In this document: in pieces, positions 1 to 12,225 of the stretch
Layout of the letters: every line of letters starts with the position of its first letter
Position numbering within the stretch: the first letter of the stretch is position 1
Source: Flaccisagitta enflata
Lineage: Eukaryota; Chaetognatha; Sagittoidea; Aphragmophora
NCBI GenBank assembly: GCA_965153355.1
Contig: OZ231127.1
Span: forward strand, 54,622,001-54,686,000
Reading direction: 5' to 3'
DNA length: 64,000 bases
The notes under the pieces: model-generated
Seen by the model: the letters and a program-made list of their open reading frames with translations, nothing else
Told to the model about the DNA's origin: nothing
The model's database searches: none
Made by a program: the position numbers and the translations under genes

Positions 1-175
1 TGGGCCTGAGAGGGCTGATTTTGGGTTTCAGAGGTCCGATTTTTGGGCTTGAGAGGGCTGATCTGGGGCCTGAGAGGGGCCTGGGGGGGGACGTATGTAT
101 GTACGGACGTCTGGAAATTCACCCCTGTGTCCTACAGGACATCGGCCCTTTGGGGCCGCTGCCCAAAAAGGAAGA
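1..175 (-). mobile_element. C-family element, truncated by window edge
   Basis: The left part is a degenerate ~20-bp tandem core built on GGCCTGAGAGGGCTGATT. It is followed by a short ACGG/ATGT tract (about 91-115). The conserved terminal arm then reads CCCCTGTGTCCTACAGGAC and ends in GCCGCTGCCCAAAAAG at about 174. The arm contains two nested hairpins (AGGAC/GTCCT and GGCC/CCGG type). The same arm recurs at 17640, 18033, 27965, 28490, 36555, 44313 and 44850. The distal arm lies outside the window. Confidence 0.8.
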
Positions 176-429
176 AAAAGAAGAAAACAGATGCTTCGCA
201 ATGCGGTTGAGTAACCGAAAGCGAATGAGGGAGTGAATGACCATGGATGATGCAAAATTGCGAAAGAATTTCAATCGGTTGTTTCGTATTTCTTTTATCT
301 CTGTTTGCTTCATGGCATCTGATCGCTAAGTTCAGGAAAAAATAGATAAATAGGTGACTGTGGTATGAAAGTGGTTGAGAGTGTGTGAGTGTTGTGCGTA
401 AGCAATTGAATGTTGAGGCAGAGGGGGTT
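176..429. other. No recognisable feature
   Basis: Mixed-composition sequence between two mobile elements. No gene, repeat or RNA structure is seen. Confidence 0.6.
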
Positions 430-612
430 TTTAGTCGCGTGCACGCGACCCTACACCCCGCTTTGTCCGTCGGTTGGTTTTTCGGTTGGTCGGTCACACT
501 TAACTTTTTTATGATTTTTATTTTTGGACCTCACTGCTTCTGGTCTAGTGACCTCAAATATGGCCCCTGTCCACCCGCACGCGACTTGGGTAGCCGTGTA
601 TCCGGCCTTGTT
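430..612 (+). mobile_element. A-family small element (Helentron-associated-like), complete
   Basis: It opens with TTTTTAGTCGCGTGCACGCG (a perfect hairpin). A GTCGGTTGGT tetranucleotide tract and an AT-rich core follow. The inverted arm GCACGCGACT and the hairpin tail AGCCGTGTATCCGGCC then end in TTGTT. It is 183 bp with no coding capacity. I infer a non-autonomous HINE/DINE-1/pearl-type element from this order of parts. The copies at 7466, 22373, 28704 and 43392 confirm the boundaries. Confidence 0.85.
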
Positions 613-800
613 ACTTAGGGATATCATTAGGTAATTTTTCCATCTGCCTTCCTCATACGGACACTGCTGCTCGATGCTCGATACTTATGCCATTTTATAT
701 CACTGTTGTACAGTATATGCATGTGCAGCCAAAGAAAAAAGAAGAAAAAAAAATAGTGAACAAATGAAAACGCCCATGAACATAAACATGATTAATATCT

Positions 801-1000
801 TTTTAGTTGCGGACACGCAACTCTATAAGAGGCTTTGTTCGTTCGTTGGTCCGTCGGTCTGTCGGTCCGTGATGATCGGGTTGAAAAGTGCAAAAACTCG
901 CATTTTTGATGCTGCAGCTGAACTGGACTGTGTTTGTGAGTGTGTGTGGGGTGGGCGAGGGTGTGAATGGGGTTGTATGCCCCCTAACGGACTGCGGAGA
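801..1000 (+). mobile_element. B-subfamily element, 3' end degraded
   Basis: It starts TTTTAGTTGCGGACACGCAA, then a CGTTGGTCCGTCGGTC tract, then a body shared with 33271 (GAAAAGTG, CTCGCATTT). The distal arm and hairpin tail are not clear, so the right boundary is approximate. Confidence 0.65.
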
Positions 1001-1158
1001 CTAAAAAATGTCGATTATGATAAAATCAATAAGACAAGATGATACGGTACAACGATAACGTGACGTGAAAATGCTGAGTTGTTTCCTTCCGCACCTAGAT
1101 CGCATCCTCAACACTTTGACAATTAAAGATCTTTGCTCTGAGGTAAAATGATGAAGGT

Positions 1159-1358
<200 letters not shown>

Positions 1359-1592
1359 GTTTTTGAAGCCGACGAAGATGAATAAAGATGGCAGCAGACA
1401 GCGCAAAGATGAAAAATGAAGAAGCTAGGGATTTGCAAATTCTGCGCCCGAGGGACAAGAAGGACAAAAACATAAAGCGGAAGCACAGGCCAATAGAAAG
1501 GAAAAGAGGGAGAGGGAGGGAGAATGAGAGACATAAAAGAAAGGTTTAAACGGAAAATCGAGAAAAAAATATGAAGAAAGAGATATGAAAGC

Positions 1593-1730
1593 AGAAGAAG
1601 AAGAAGAAGAAGAAGAAGAAGAAGAAGAAGAAGAAGAAGAAGAAGAAGAAGAAGAAGAAGAAGAAGAAGAAGAAGAAGAAGAAGAAAAAGAAAAAAAAGA
1701 AGAAGGAAAGAAAGAAAGAAAGAAAGAAAG
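1593..1730. repeat. (GAA)n then (GAAA)n microsatellite
   Basis: About 30 uninterrupted GAA units to 1684, then A-rich purine tract and GAAA units. Confidence 0.97.
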
Positions 1731-2138
1731 GACAAAAATGAAGAACGAACAGAATGACCAAAAGAAAACAGATGACAATGTAGACTAGTAGCGACTAGTA
1801 GCGGTCAGACCAAAATTTCAGAAAGGAATGAGCACAAATAGATAAACTTGACAAGGTGAAAAAAAAAATGAGAAACAGAAAAAGATTATGAGACAGAGAA
1901 ACAAAAATAAAAACTCATGAATGATATGTTTCCGATTGGAATCCTGCCAACATGAGGCTAATAGTGTCCACAGTGCGCTGTATAATGTTTACCATCGACC
2001 GATGGGCGTCCAAAGCCATAATGATAAACACATTTTTCATTTTTGATCCCCGTGATTTATTGTCGAGGAAATTATCTGCCGGCTGTCAATGACGATTTGT
2101 TTTCCGCGATTTATACTTCGCTTTTATTCCTCTTTTAT
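1731..2138. other. No recognisable feature
   Basis: AT-rich unique-looking sequence. Nothing coding or structured is seen. Confidence 0.6.
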
Positions 2139-2374
2139 TTTTAGTCGCGTGCTACGCGACTCTATAAGCAACTTTGTTGGTCCGTCCTTCGGTCCGTCGG
2201 TCCGTTACAAAGTCGTTTTTAAGGTATCGCGTTTTTGATGGCTCTGAATGGCAGAGAAGAAACATGGAGGAGTAGAAAGCCTTTTAAAAAGTGATTTTGA
2301 AAAAAAAATGTCCGTCTGTCTGCCTGACATTTTTTGACGCACGCGACTTAGGTCTACTGTTATGACCTTGTTTA
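2139..2374 (+). mobile_element. A-family element, diverged
   Basis: The 5' hairpin AGTCGCGTGCTACGCGACT is followed by CTATAAG and a GGTCCGTCCTTCGGTCCGTC tract. The distal arm GCACGCGACT ends near 2348, and a decayed tail (ATGACCTTGTTT) ends at 2374. Confidence 0.78.
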
Positions 2375-2585
2375 TCTTGTGGCGCCTGTAATCATTCTAT
2401 TGGCCGTCCATCTGCAACGCGTCAGTAAGTTCGTCCTTAAGTCTACTACATCATTCTGATAATTATTCATCTGTATTCCATTTGTTTATTGTTACAAGTT
2501 TGCGATCGCTAGTTTGCCACAGAACATCAGAAAAGACATCATTCACCAATTGAGGATAGTCACAATTTCATTCTAAACTCTAGTC

Positions 2586-2633
2586 TTGTTTTTGTTTTTT
2601 CTTTTTTTCTTTCTTTTTTTCTTTATTTCTTAT

Positions 2634-2720
<87 letters not shown>

Positions 2721-2740
2721 ATTTCTTTTTTTTTTTGTGA
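2586..2740. repeat. (TTTC)n microsatellite in a pyrimidine tract
   Basis: Pure TTTC units from about 2634 to 2722, flanked by irregular T/C runs. Confidence 0.97.
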
Positions 2741-2992
2741 TTGTGATTGCTTGATTTCCAACTGTATAGGTAAAATGTTTTGCCAAAATGATGCGAAAAA
2801 ATATTACTGCGAGGAGCTGTACAAAGGTCTTTGTTGAAACAAGAGTTCATTAAGAGGCTATTTCCTTTTTCTACTTTTCTGAGCTGCTTTTACTTTCACT
2901 TAATCACTCATGGCAGAGAAATATTGTTCTATTTCCTTTTTCCTCTTCGCTGCGTTCACCGGTTCTACAACCTACTGTTTATATACTTTATA

Positions 2993-3569
2993 CAGTACAA
3001 AGGGAGCAAAGACGACCTAGACTGGAGGTTAGATATTGAATATCCTAATTTCATTTCATGTATAAAAAAAATAAGATCTATGCTAATTAAAGCTTGCTCT
3101 ATTGCTTGAATATATTGGATTCTCTCATTTTTCAACTTGTGACTTGACTTCATCAGGACTTCATTTTTCAATGTTCTAACCTAGCTCAGAAAATTTTATA
3201 TTATTGAGAAGAAAAAAATCAGTTATTTTTGCAGGTTTTATGCCTGTTTTAAGCTTTTCCCAGATATTAATTTACATAATTGTTCTTTTTGAAAGAAAAC
3301 TGTAAAACCTGTAAAAATAGTCTAATTGAGCTGATTTTTTTCAAAATAATATAAGATTTTTAGCCCAATCTGATGGGCTAGGTTACAACGTTGAAAAATG
3401 AAGTCCTGAGGAAGTCAAATCATAAGTAGAAGAATGAATAAAGCTAACATATTCAAGCAATAGAGCAACTTTTATTAATATGAATTTCAATCTTTTTATG
3501 AATCAAAAAAAATTAGAATACCTACAATCTATCCTCCAGTCTAGATCGACTTTACTCCTATCGTACTTG
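2993..3569. mobile_element. Foldback MITE with TA target duplication (E-related)
   Basis: The two halves are inverted copies of each other. The left end CAGTACAAAGGGAG pairs with the right end CTCCTATCGTACTTG, and CTAGACTGGAGG pairs with CCTCCAGTCTAG. Pairing continues for about 240 bp. TA flanks both ends (2991-2992, 3570-3571). The inner end sequence resembles element E at 15477 and 28949 (ACTGGAGG, CTTAATTTCATTT types). TA plus CAGT ends point to the Tc1/mariner/pogo superfamily. No transposase is present. Confidence 0.75.
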
Positions 3570-3626
3570 TATGCATTGTATGTATGTATTTGACGAATGT
3601 GGAGCCATCATCTTTCGCTTCATCCT

Positions 3627-3736
<110 letters not shown>

Positions 3737-4078
3737 CCCAGCCCGATTCCCAATCTTCTATTTCGGGAGAAAGAGTTCAAAGATTACCAGCATTCGCTCA
3801 AAAGTACCTATAAACGATTTTTTTCCTCTATATCATTCTTCCGGTTTTATTTGTGTATCCTTGGATTATAATCTTTTCTCTCCTCCTTCTCCTCCTTTCC
3901 ATTCATCTTAAACCACGCCATGCGCTTGTATTCTGTATGTATTCTAATGTTTACCCTGTTTGCCCTTTGCCACCCCTTTCGTCACCCTCTGCTCTCTTTA
4001 CGAATCCCATCCCGACAATTTCGGGGGTTGAAAAAGTGGGTGTTGCAACGAGACGCATCGAGCCGCATTAACATTTTG
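3737..4078. other. No recognisable feature
   Basis: Pyrimidine-leaning unique sequence. Nothing supportable is seen. Confidence 0.6.
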
Positions 4079-4097
4079 TGTGTGTGTGTGTGTGTGA

Positions 4098-4159
<62 letters not shown>
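4079..4159. repeat. (TG)n followed by (GA)n
   Basis: Nine TG units, a short AAGG joint, then about 30 GA units. Confidence 0.97.
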
Positions 4160-4161
<2 letters not shown>

Positions 4162-4199
4162 CAAAGAAAAGTATATATATATATGAATTATATAAATAT

Positions 4200-7037
4200 C
4201 AGACTGGGCCGTAGGACCCTTATGGAGGCAGATCGGCTACCAACAGCAGGGACTGGCTTCATTCATCATAACAACAAGATTTGCCAAGTTTTATGACCAT
4301 ATGATCGATTTTACTCATGGCCGCCACCCCCCCTAAAATCCCAGCATGAGGGTTGTTGTGGTAAAAATTCCAACTTTGGGTCACTTTGGCCTCAAATTTA
4401 GGCCCCTTCGTATCTAAATTTTGACCTAAAATCCATGAGATTATAAAACTAGAGCTCAAGAGCTAACTAGTGGTGCAATTCGCATGTTTTTATCTTAATT
4501 TGTTGAGATTTGAGAGCATTTCAAAGATGAAAGGGTATGAGGGTCAAATTGCAGCTTATTTTCAGTGGCAATTTTGACATTTTTCACAGATTTGAACATA
4601 TTTTGGCTTTGGATGGACCAATCTGCATGAAATTGGTGATCAAATTGAAGAGTTTTTGCTGCTCTAGCTGAAGGTAAAAAAATTTTTGATCGATTTTGCC
4701 CTCCATTTTTTTCATTGACTGAAGAAGCAGGTGTAAAAAAGTCGATTTTCTTAAAAATTGAGCAATTTTGGACAAAAAATTAGACTACTTCCATTTTTTA
4801 AAAAGACTTAAAATCCATGAGCAAAATAAAGAGCTGCTCAAGAGCTAACTAGTGATGCAATCGGCAAGTCAATATGTTTTTGCATTTAGATTTTACAGAA
4901 CTTCAAAGATCAAAGGCTATGTCAAAATGATCATTTATGGTCACTTTGGCCATTTTGGCCTTAATTTGGGTTCACTTTGCCGCAGAAATCGATAGAAAAA
5001 TCTGTGAGATTATAAAACTAGAGTTCAAGAGCTAACCAGTGGTGCAGTCCGCATGTTGCTATCATTTTTCATTTAAGTTAAAGAGCATTTCAAAGATGGA
5101 AGGGTAAGAGGGTTATTTTACCGGATAAACTTGGGGGTCAAATTTGACAATTTTTACGTTTTTTGATATATCTCGGCTTTGGATGGACAAATATGGATAA
5201 AATTGGTGACCAAATTGAAGATTTTTTGATGCTCTAACTGATTCTGGTTAAATTTTTGATCAACATGACCCTCAAAATGTTTTGGAGACTGTAGAAGCAG
5301 GTGCTAAAAAGAGTATTTTTTTGCCCATTTGGTTACTTTTGTCACAAAATTTTGGTGCTTCCAAGCAAAAAAAAAGACAAGAAATTCATGAGCAAATCAA
5401 GTTACAGCTCAAGAGCTAACCAGTGGTGCAATCGGCATCTCAATATGTTGAAGCATATAGATTTATCACAGCTTCGAAGAACAGTGGGTATGATAAAATG
5501 AAAGTTTTGCTAATTTTTGTCATTTTTGGCTCCTCTGTCCGTCCATTTATTTATAGTCACTATTCAAAATGACTTTTATTTGATCCTAAAATTTGAAAAA
5601 AATCGCACTAACTTCTTTCTTTTTTTCAACTTTAAGAGCCTCTATACACTTTTGGGCGACATATTGATCCAAACTTTGCCTACAATCATCTAGAGTGCCA
5701 AAAACTCTTCATTTTGGTCACCAATTTTGTGACAATTGGTCTATCCAAAGCAAATTTACAATGAGTAAAGTGTGAACTGACAAAATTACTGTGGCAAAAT
5801 GTACCTCAAAATACATCATCATCCCTTATCCTTAAAATGCTCTCTTTTGGTCATGGATTTTATGTCAATTATTGAATTGTAAGTAGCCAAATTTGTTGTC
5901 CAAAATTGCCCAATTTACAAAAAAAAAAAGACTTTTTGCATCTGCTTCCATGGTCGTTAAAAAAAATTGGGGGCATATCGATCAAAAAATCTTTTTGCTA
6001 GAGCAGCAAAAACTCTTCAGTTTGGTCACCAATTTCATGCAGATTGGTTCATCCAAAGCCAAGAAATATTGAAATTAGCGAAAAGTGTCATAATCGCCAT
6101 TGAAATTTGAGCTGCGATTTGGCCTTCCTACCCTTTCATCTTTGAAATACTCTAAAATCTTTACAGATTAAGATAGAAATATGCGGATTGCACCACTGGT
6201 TAGCTCTTGAGCTCTAGTTTTATAATCTCACAGATTTTTTTATCGATTTCTATAGTAAAGTGACCCCATATTGAGGCCAAAACGGCCAAAGTGACCATAA
6301 ATGGTCATTTTGACATACCCTTTGATCTTTAAAGTTCTGTAAAATCTAAACGCAAAAACATATTGACATGCCGATTGCACCACTAGTTAGCTCTTGAGCA
6401 GCTCTTTATTTTGCTCATGGATTTTAAGTCTTTTTTAAAAATGGAAGTAGTTTAGTTTTTTGTCCAAAATTGCTCAATTTTCAAGAAAATCGACTTTTTA
6501 ACACCTGCTTCTACAGTCAATCAAAAAAAATTGAGGGCAAAATCGATCAAAATTTTTTTTACCATCAGCTAGAGCAGCAAAAACTCTTCAATTTGATCAC
6601 CAATTTCATGCAGATTGGTCCATCCAAAGCCAAAATATGTTCAAATCTGTGAAAAATGTCAAAATTGCCACTGAAAATAGGATGCAATTTGACCCTCATA
6701 CCCTTTCATCTTTGAAATGCTCTCAAATCTCAACAAATTAAGATAAAAACATGCGGATTGCACCACTAGTTAGCTCTTGAGCTCTAGTTTTATAATCTCA
6801 TGGATTTTAGGTCAAAATTTAAATTCGAAGGGGCCTAATTTTGAGGCCAAAGTGACCCAAAGTTGGAATTTTTACCACAACAACCCTCATGCTGGGATTT
6901 TAGGGGGGGGTGGCGGCCATGAGTAAAATCGATCATATGGTCATGAAACTTGGCAAATCTTGTTGATATGATGAGTGAAGCCAGTCCCTGCTGTTGGTAG
7001 CCGATCTGCCTTCATAAGGGTCCTACGGCCCAGTCTG
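4200..7037. mobile_element. D1: giant palindromic hAT-like foldback element
   Basis: A 2,838-bp long inverted repeat. It begins CAGACTGGGCCGTAGGACCC and ends in the reverse complement, GGGTCCTACGGCCCAGTCTG. A perfect 8-bp direct repeat, ATAAATAT, flanks it at 4192-4199 and 7038-7045. The arms are about 1.1 and 1.4 kb (4200-5290 and 5640-7037) around a ~350-bp loop. The left arm is built from two ~576-bp tandem units, for example the motif CTCAAGAGCTAAC near 4457, 4837, 5027 and 5410. CAG ends plus an 8-bp duplication fit the hAT superfamily. There is no transposase, so it is non-autonomous. Confidence 0.85.
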
Positions 7038-7308
7038 ATAAATATTCAAGTACAAAAAGCACGCGCAAACACTTGACAAAGTCATGCATGAACCTACAGT
7101 ACAAAAATGAAATCGTAGAGCAATAAAATTTTTGTCAATAATCGTGCTGAAAGATAAGGAAAAAGACAAAGGGACGCTGAACAGTCAAAAAAATATTAGG
7201 CAGAAGTAAGTCGGAAAAAGAAAGGAAATAAAAAAAAATTGAAAAAAAAAAAAAAGAGAAAGGAGAGGGGAGGAGAGGAAGGTAGAAAACTAGGTGAGAA
7301 AGAAGAAA

Positions 7309-7430
7309 GGAAGGAAGGAAGGAAGGGAGGAAGGAAGGAAGGAAGGAAGGAAGGAAGGAAGGAAGGAAGGAAGGAAGGAAGGAAAGAAGAAAGAAGAAAG
7401 AAGGGAACAAGGAAGGAAAGAAAGTAGGAT
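7309..7430. repeat. (GGAA)n microsatellite
   Basis: Nearly pure GGAA to 7383, then degenerate purines up to the A element that follows. Confidence 0.97.
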
Positions 7431-7465
7431 GGGAAGAAGGAAGGGGAAGAACACGGGGAGGACAG

Positions 7466-7674
7466 AAACAAGGCCGGATACACGGCTACCGAAGTCGCGT
7501 GTGGGTGGGCAGGGGCCATATTTGAGGACACCAGCCCATTTGGGCAGGAGCAGTGGGGTCAAAAAAGTAAAATCGTAAAAAAAAGTAAAACGTGACGGAC
7601 GGACCAACCGACCGACCAACCAACCGACCAACGGACAAAGCGGGTTGTAGAGTCGCGTGCACGCGACTGAAAAT
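7466..7674 (-). mobile_element. A-family element, complete
   Basis: On the minus strand it reads from CAGTCGCGTGCACGCGACTC through a GTTGGTCGGTTGGTTGG tract. The distal arm is variant (CACACGCGACTTC), and the tail AGCCGTGTATCCGGCC ends in TTGTTT. Purine microsatellites lie on both sides (GGAA left, GAAA right). Confidence 0.85.
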
Positions 7675-7740
7675 TTAAAGAGATAAAAGGAAAAAAATTA
7701 AAGGTAGGTAGGAATGAGAAAGGAAAAAGACGGAAAATAG

Positions 7741-7950
<210 letters not shown>

Positions 7951-8550
7951 AAAAGAAATGGCAATTGCGGTATGATGGCCTTAGGCGCGCGCCCACATCT
8001 CCTCATTCTCTCCTATACTCTAAGCACTCTCTTTCTCTCATTCTCTTTCTCACCCATGTACATTTTTTTCATGGTAATATGTTTCTGATCATAACCGGGG
8101 CTAAGCTCGCGAGCGCGTTCTCGCACCCACAAGGCGCTAAATGAGTCCCTAAAGTACTTATCATGGCACCTCGGACAATGTGTAACACGCGCGCGGTCTG
8201 AAGCATAAGAAGAGCGAGGAGAAACAGGGCCAAAGAGTAGGAGAGAGGCGCAGAGGCAGAGATTCGACGCCTGGGGAATATAAGAGGGCGAGACATATGT
8301 AAAGGCGCATGATAAGATATGACGAGTCCGTGGTGGACGGACGAATGGACGATCATTGCCACCATAGGCATCGAGCATATAAAAATAATATACGCATATT
8401 TCCGCAGAAGTTCATGATAGACTGCACAGGAAAGTAATACGGACGCACCCATGTCCTAATGTGAGCAACATTAGGGTGATTGTCAAAGTTATTACGGACG
8501 GACGGATAGTTGGATGGCCACTAAAACGTCTTAAAGGGTTGAAAATGTAC

Positions 8551-8551
<1 letters not shown>
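7951..8551. other. No recognisable feature
   Basis: Relatively CpG-containing sequence. Short GGACGGACG pieces near 8335 and 8495 may be decayed tetranucleotide tracts of A/B elements. Confidence 0.5.

Positions 8552-8607
<56 letters not shown>
8552..8607. repeat. (GA)n microsatellite
   Basis: About 27 GA units. Confidence 0.97.
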
Positions 8608-8609
<2 letters not shown>

Positions 8610-8730
8610 TACTGACCGGCAACTCGACTTATGGCGCAAAAGGCGCTGAAGGACAGTCATCAAGAAGCCGGTTGGGTGATGGCAAATCGAAAGGGCTCCA
8701 GGGAATCGAGATGGGACACAGAAGAGGCGG

Positions 8731-8830
8731 AGAGAAGAGGAAGAGGGAAAGGCAGGGTGGGGGAGGAAGAGGAAGAGGGAAAGGCAGGGTGGGGGAGGAA
8801 GAGAAAGAGGGAAAGGCAGGGTGGGGGAGG
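8731..8830. repeat. 32-bp purine minisatellite, 3 copies
   Basis: Three copies of a unit containing GGAAAGGCAGGGTGGGGG. GGCAGGGT recurs at 8751, 8783 and 8815. Confidence 0.9.
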
Positions 8831-11342
8831 GAATGGAAGAGGAAGAGGACGTGGATGCCAGGACGAGGTAAGACCCAAAGATGAAGAGAAACCAAGAGAG
8901 GAAGGATTATGAGAGCAAATTTGATGGGGGGCAGTTGATGATGTATTGTCAGTTAGTGGGTAAATATAACATATCCAACGAAAACAATTGGACGCGACGA
9001 ACATAAAAAGTTAACATTCAGTGCGACGTAATTGTCACTGAGTTGTCCAAATACATTTTGACTTGTATCATCATTATGGACTGATTTTCCATTCACCTTG
9101 ATACAACAAAAACTGACAATATCGGCTTTGAACAATCCCTGTTTCATGTCACAACCGGTGTGATAATGACAGGCCACTTTACTATCAAGGCATTTTGATT
9201 AATCATGTCCCATTTGTATAATGAAAAATATGACCTGATTTTCGGCAAGATCTTCGCCGTTTGCCTGCAAGGAAACCGGATGCAGATGTGAGCAAGGCGT
9301 GTAAAAACAATTCCATCTTTTTTATCAAATATAAACAAAACAATCGTTCTCTATGCTTGGTCGAGCTGATAAAAAAAATGAGAATACTTAAGGCTGAGTC
9401 AAAATGATCTTGAGGGGAAAAAATAATTACTTTGACCAATGACCAATGACCAGACGTGATAGCATTAATGGATGAAAAGAAAGTTCGACGAAGAGAAAGA
9501 AGAAAAAATAAAGAAAGAATGATTAAGAAGAGCACGCAAGAGTCAGACTAGAGCGCGCTACGGGCACAGAGAAGAGAGAGGTTTAGGTGGATTAACAAAT
9601 GAGCTGTCAGGAAGGTGATCGGTCACTCAAGAGAAGGCAACGGGTGAGGATGAAAGGAACTGAGTTGTCAGAGCGAGAGAGAGGACATCGGTCACACGTG
9701 GCAGTAAAGGTCGTTTCATAAGATGTTTACAGCGTCATGAAATGGGCAGAAAAGACAGGTAGGGATGTCATCGGCGTCATCATCGGGCATGTTTGTAAGC
9801 AACTGTTGGTCAGAACATATTGGATCTCTCAAGCAAACCAACAGCTGATTCGATTTTTTTACCATTCGTGTCGTTCATGAACAATGATCTTTTATTCTTT
9901 TTTTTTCTATTCTTTTCCGTTTTTCAAAAAGAATTTTACACTTTTCTACATTGATTGCCTCAAAATTCATGAACGACTAGATTACAGGACCGACTTATAC
10001 ATCCATGACTGAAAGCGACAAAAATTGTCCAGCAACAAAAAAACGTTCAATTTTAAGAGCCTTCACAAAATTTTCGCATCGAAGGACATTGGAACTTCGT
10101 CCATTGAGTTGACACGCACACGCGCGCGCGCCTGGGGTGTCTCGTGTCTCCCTCTCGACCCCGCGCAGAAATTATGTGGTAATTCGGAGAGATAATGCGC
10201 AAATATTGATTTGCATAAGCCATCAGGCGCCATTTGATGATGGCCTGATGAGATGCCCCTTTTCTCCCAGTCGTCAAAGGCCAGCAGAAGGGGGAGAAAG
10301 AAAAAGAAGAGATTCAGGGGCTAACTTTTTTCGATTATGAAATCATTGCGTGAATGGGTTAGTCTGTCCACATGTCCATCCCAGTACAGTCAGTGCCGTT
10401 TCACTCTTCATTAACTGAAAATAAGCCGTGGTCAGTCGTCAAAATATTGGGAGAGATGCTTTTAATGTGCCTTCAGTGACACTTTACAACTCGGAACGTC
10501 AGTCACAAAAACATCTGAAGCTAAAAACTCAATGCGGAATACAGAGTACTGACAACTAAGCCAATTCAATCAAGATTCTTTTGATCTACTTTGATGTACT
10601 CAAGTCGAATCTTTATAAATCGCCATTAGCTTCATAAGTCATAACCTAAAGGTAAGATAAGATAAAATCTTGCGAGTTATTCATTTGACATAAGTGCATT
10701 TGATTACAAGATTCTATCTAACTTGCGGCGCATATTGAAATTTTGTAACAGCTTTATTGGCATTTCGTGATCAAAATAGAGTGCCTCTTGCGTCGATTAT
10801 CAACCAAATGGACATTTGATTGAATCTAATATGTTGTATACAAAAGATTAAAACTCATACTCTTGTGCGCGCGATTCATCATTCTCAATCATTTTGATTA
10901 GTTAGTAGTTGCTCTATTTTTCATTGCACTTTTGTATTTAGAATAACTTCGCAATAATATTGATCAGTTTGAAGTTGCTCTATTTTTCATTGCACTTTTG
11001 CACTTAGAATAACTTGAATTTCTTTTTTTTTGTTACGCGCTACACATTTCTGATGTGTGAATACATATGATATGTAAAAGTACAGTGCGGTGCATAAAAA
11101 ACGACACAGATTTTATATTCAAGATTTCTATGCTCAAAAGTCATTTAAAAAACTTTTTTTCCATGAGGAATCCAAAGAGTTGGAATAAATGAAGTGATTG
11201 GCACTAACCTCTGACATTTTGGTCAATTTGACTAGATTTTATCATATGCTGAAAACTAGGTGTCGTCAATAGATGCAATATCTTCAAATGACTCTTCAAG
11301 TTGTCTTTAATCATACCTAGATTCTTAGAATTGATGTTGAAC
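8831..11342. other. 2.5-kb quiet stretch with no gene seen
   Basis: AT-rich unique-looking sequence with stops in all frames. The only structure is an imperfect 66-bp tandem duplication at 10893-11014 (TTGCTCTATTTTTCATTGCA in both copies) and a CG-alternating patch (CACGCGCGCGCG) near 10120. Confidence 0.6.
10893..11014. repeat. 66-bp imperfect tandem duplication
   Basis: Two copies share TTGCTCTATTTTTCATTGCA and TTAGAATAACTT. They start at 10893 and 10959. Confidence 0.85.
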
Positions 11343-11344
11343 TA

Positions 11345-11511
11345 CAGGTAAACCCTGCAATAACGGATGTTAAGGGACCAACCAATTTTATCCAGATTTC
11401 TGTTATTGGCAACAAAAAAATCAAAAGAAATCAACATGAAGGGACCAGGTTTTAGATCCGTTATAGGCGGATTTCCGTTATTCTTGGATCCGTTACAGCG
11501 GGGTTTTACTG
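11345..11511. mobile_element. pogo/Tigger-like MITE
   Basis: The ends are CAGGTAAACCCTGCAATAAC and the reverse complement of CAGTAAAACCCCGCTGTAAC. TA precedes the left end. The right flank reads ATATA, so the second TA is displaced. CAGT-type ends with CCC and TAACGGA are typical of pogo/Tigger-derived MITEs. It is 167 bp and non-coding. Confidence 0.7.
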
Positions 11512-11584
11512 ATATAGAAATCCATGACATATAGAAAAGCCCTTCAAAATAGCTTCAATTGTTATAAATACCCACCCTAGACGA

Positions 11585-12225
11585 AGCATCAATATTTTCA
11601 TCTACACCCACCCCTTATGAGGCATCACCATTTCTATAGGTACCCACCTTAGACGGAGGTCACGGAGCATCAAAATTTTCATCTTCACCCACCCCTTATG
11701 AGGCATCAACATTTTCATCTTCACCCACCCCTTATGAGGCATCACCATTTTCATCTTCATCCACCCTTTATATGGCATCACCATTTTCATCTTCACCCAC
11801 CCCTTATGAGGCGTCACCATTTTCATCTTCACCCAACCCTTATGAGGCATCACCATTTTCATCTTCACCCAACCCTTATGAGGCATCACCATTTTCATCT
11901 TCACCCACCCCTTATGAGGCATCACCATTTTCATCTTCACCCAACCCTTATGAGGCATCACCATTTTCATCTTCACCCACCCCTTATGAGGCATCACCAT
12001 TTTCATCTTCACCCACCCCTTATGAGGCATCACCATTTTCATCTTCACCCACCCCTTATGAGGCATCACCATTTTCATCTTCACCCACCACTTATGAGGC
12101 ATCACCATTTTCATCTTCACCCACCCCTTATGAGGCATCACCATTTTCATCTTCACCCACCTCTTATGAGGCCTCACCATTTACATCTTCACCCACCCCT
12201 TATGAGGCATCACCATCTCGATTCA
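11585..12225. repeat. 36-bp minisatellite, about 17 units
   Basis: The unit contains CACCCACCCCTTATGAGGCA and CACCATTTTCATCTT, with an exact 36-bp spacing (for example 11881 to 11917). The first units are diverged. Because 36 is a multiple of 3, frames stay open on both strands (EASPFSSSPTPY forward, MVMPHKGWVKMK reverse). That is not evidence of coding. Confidence 0.95.

Noticed and set aside
4200-7037. Assembly artefact explanation for the palindrome
   Set aside because: The arms differ in sequence and unit number, and a perfect 8-bp duplication flanks it, so it is not a simple mis-joined mirror of one read.
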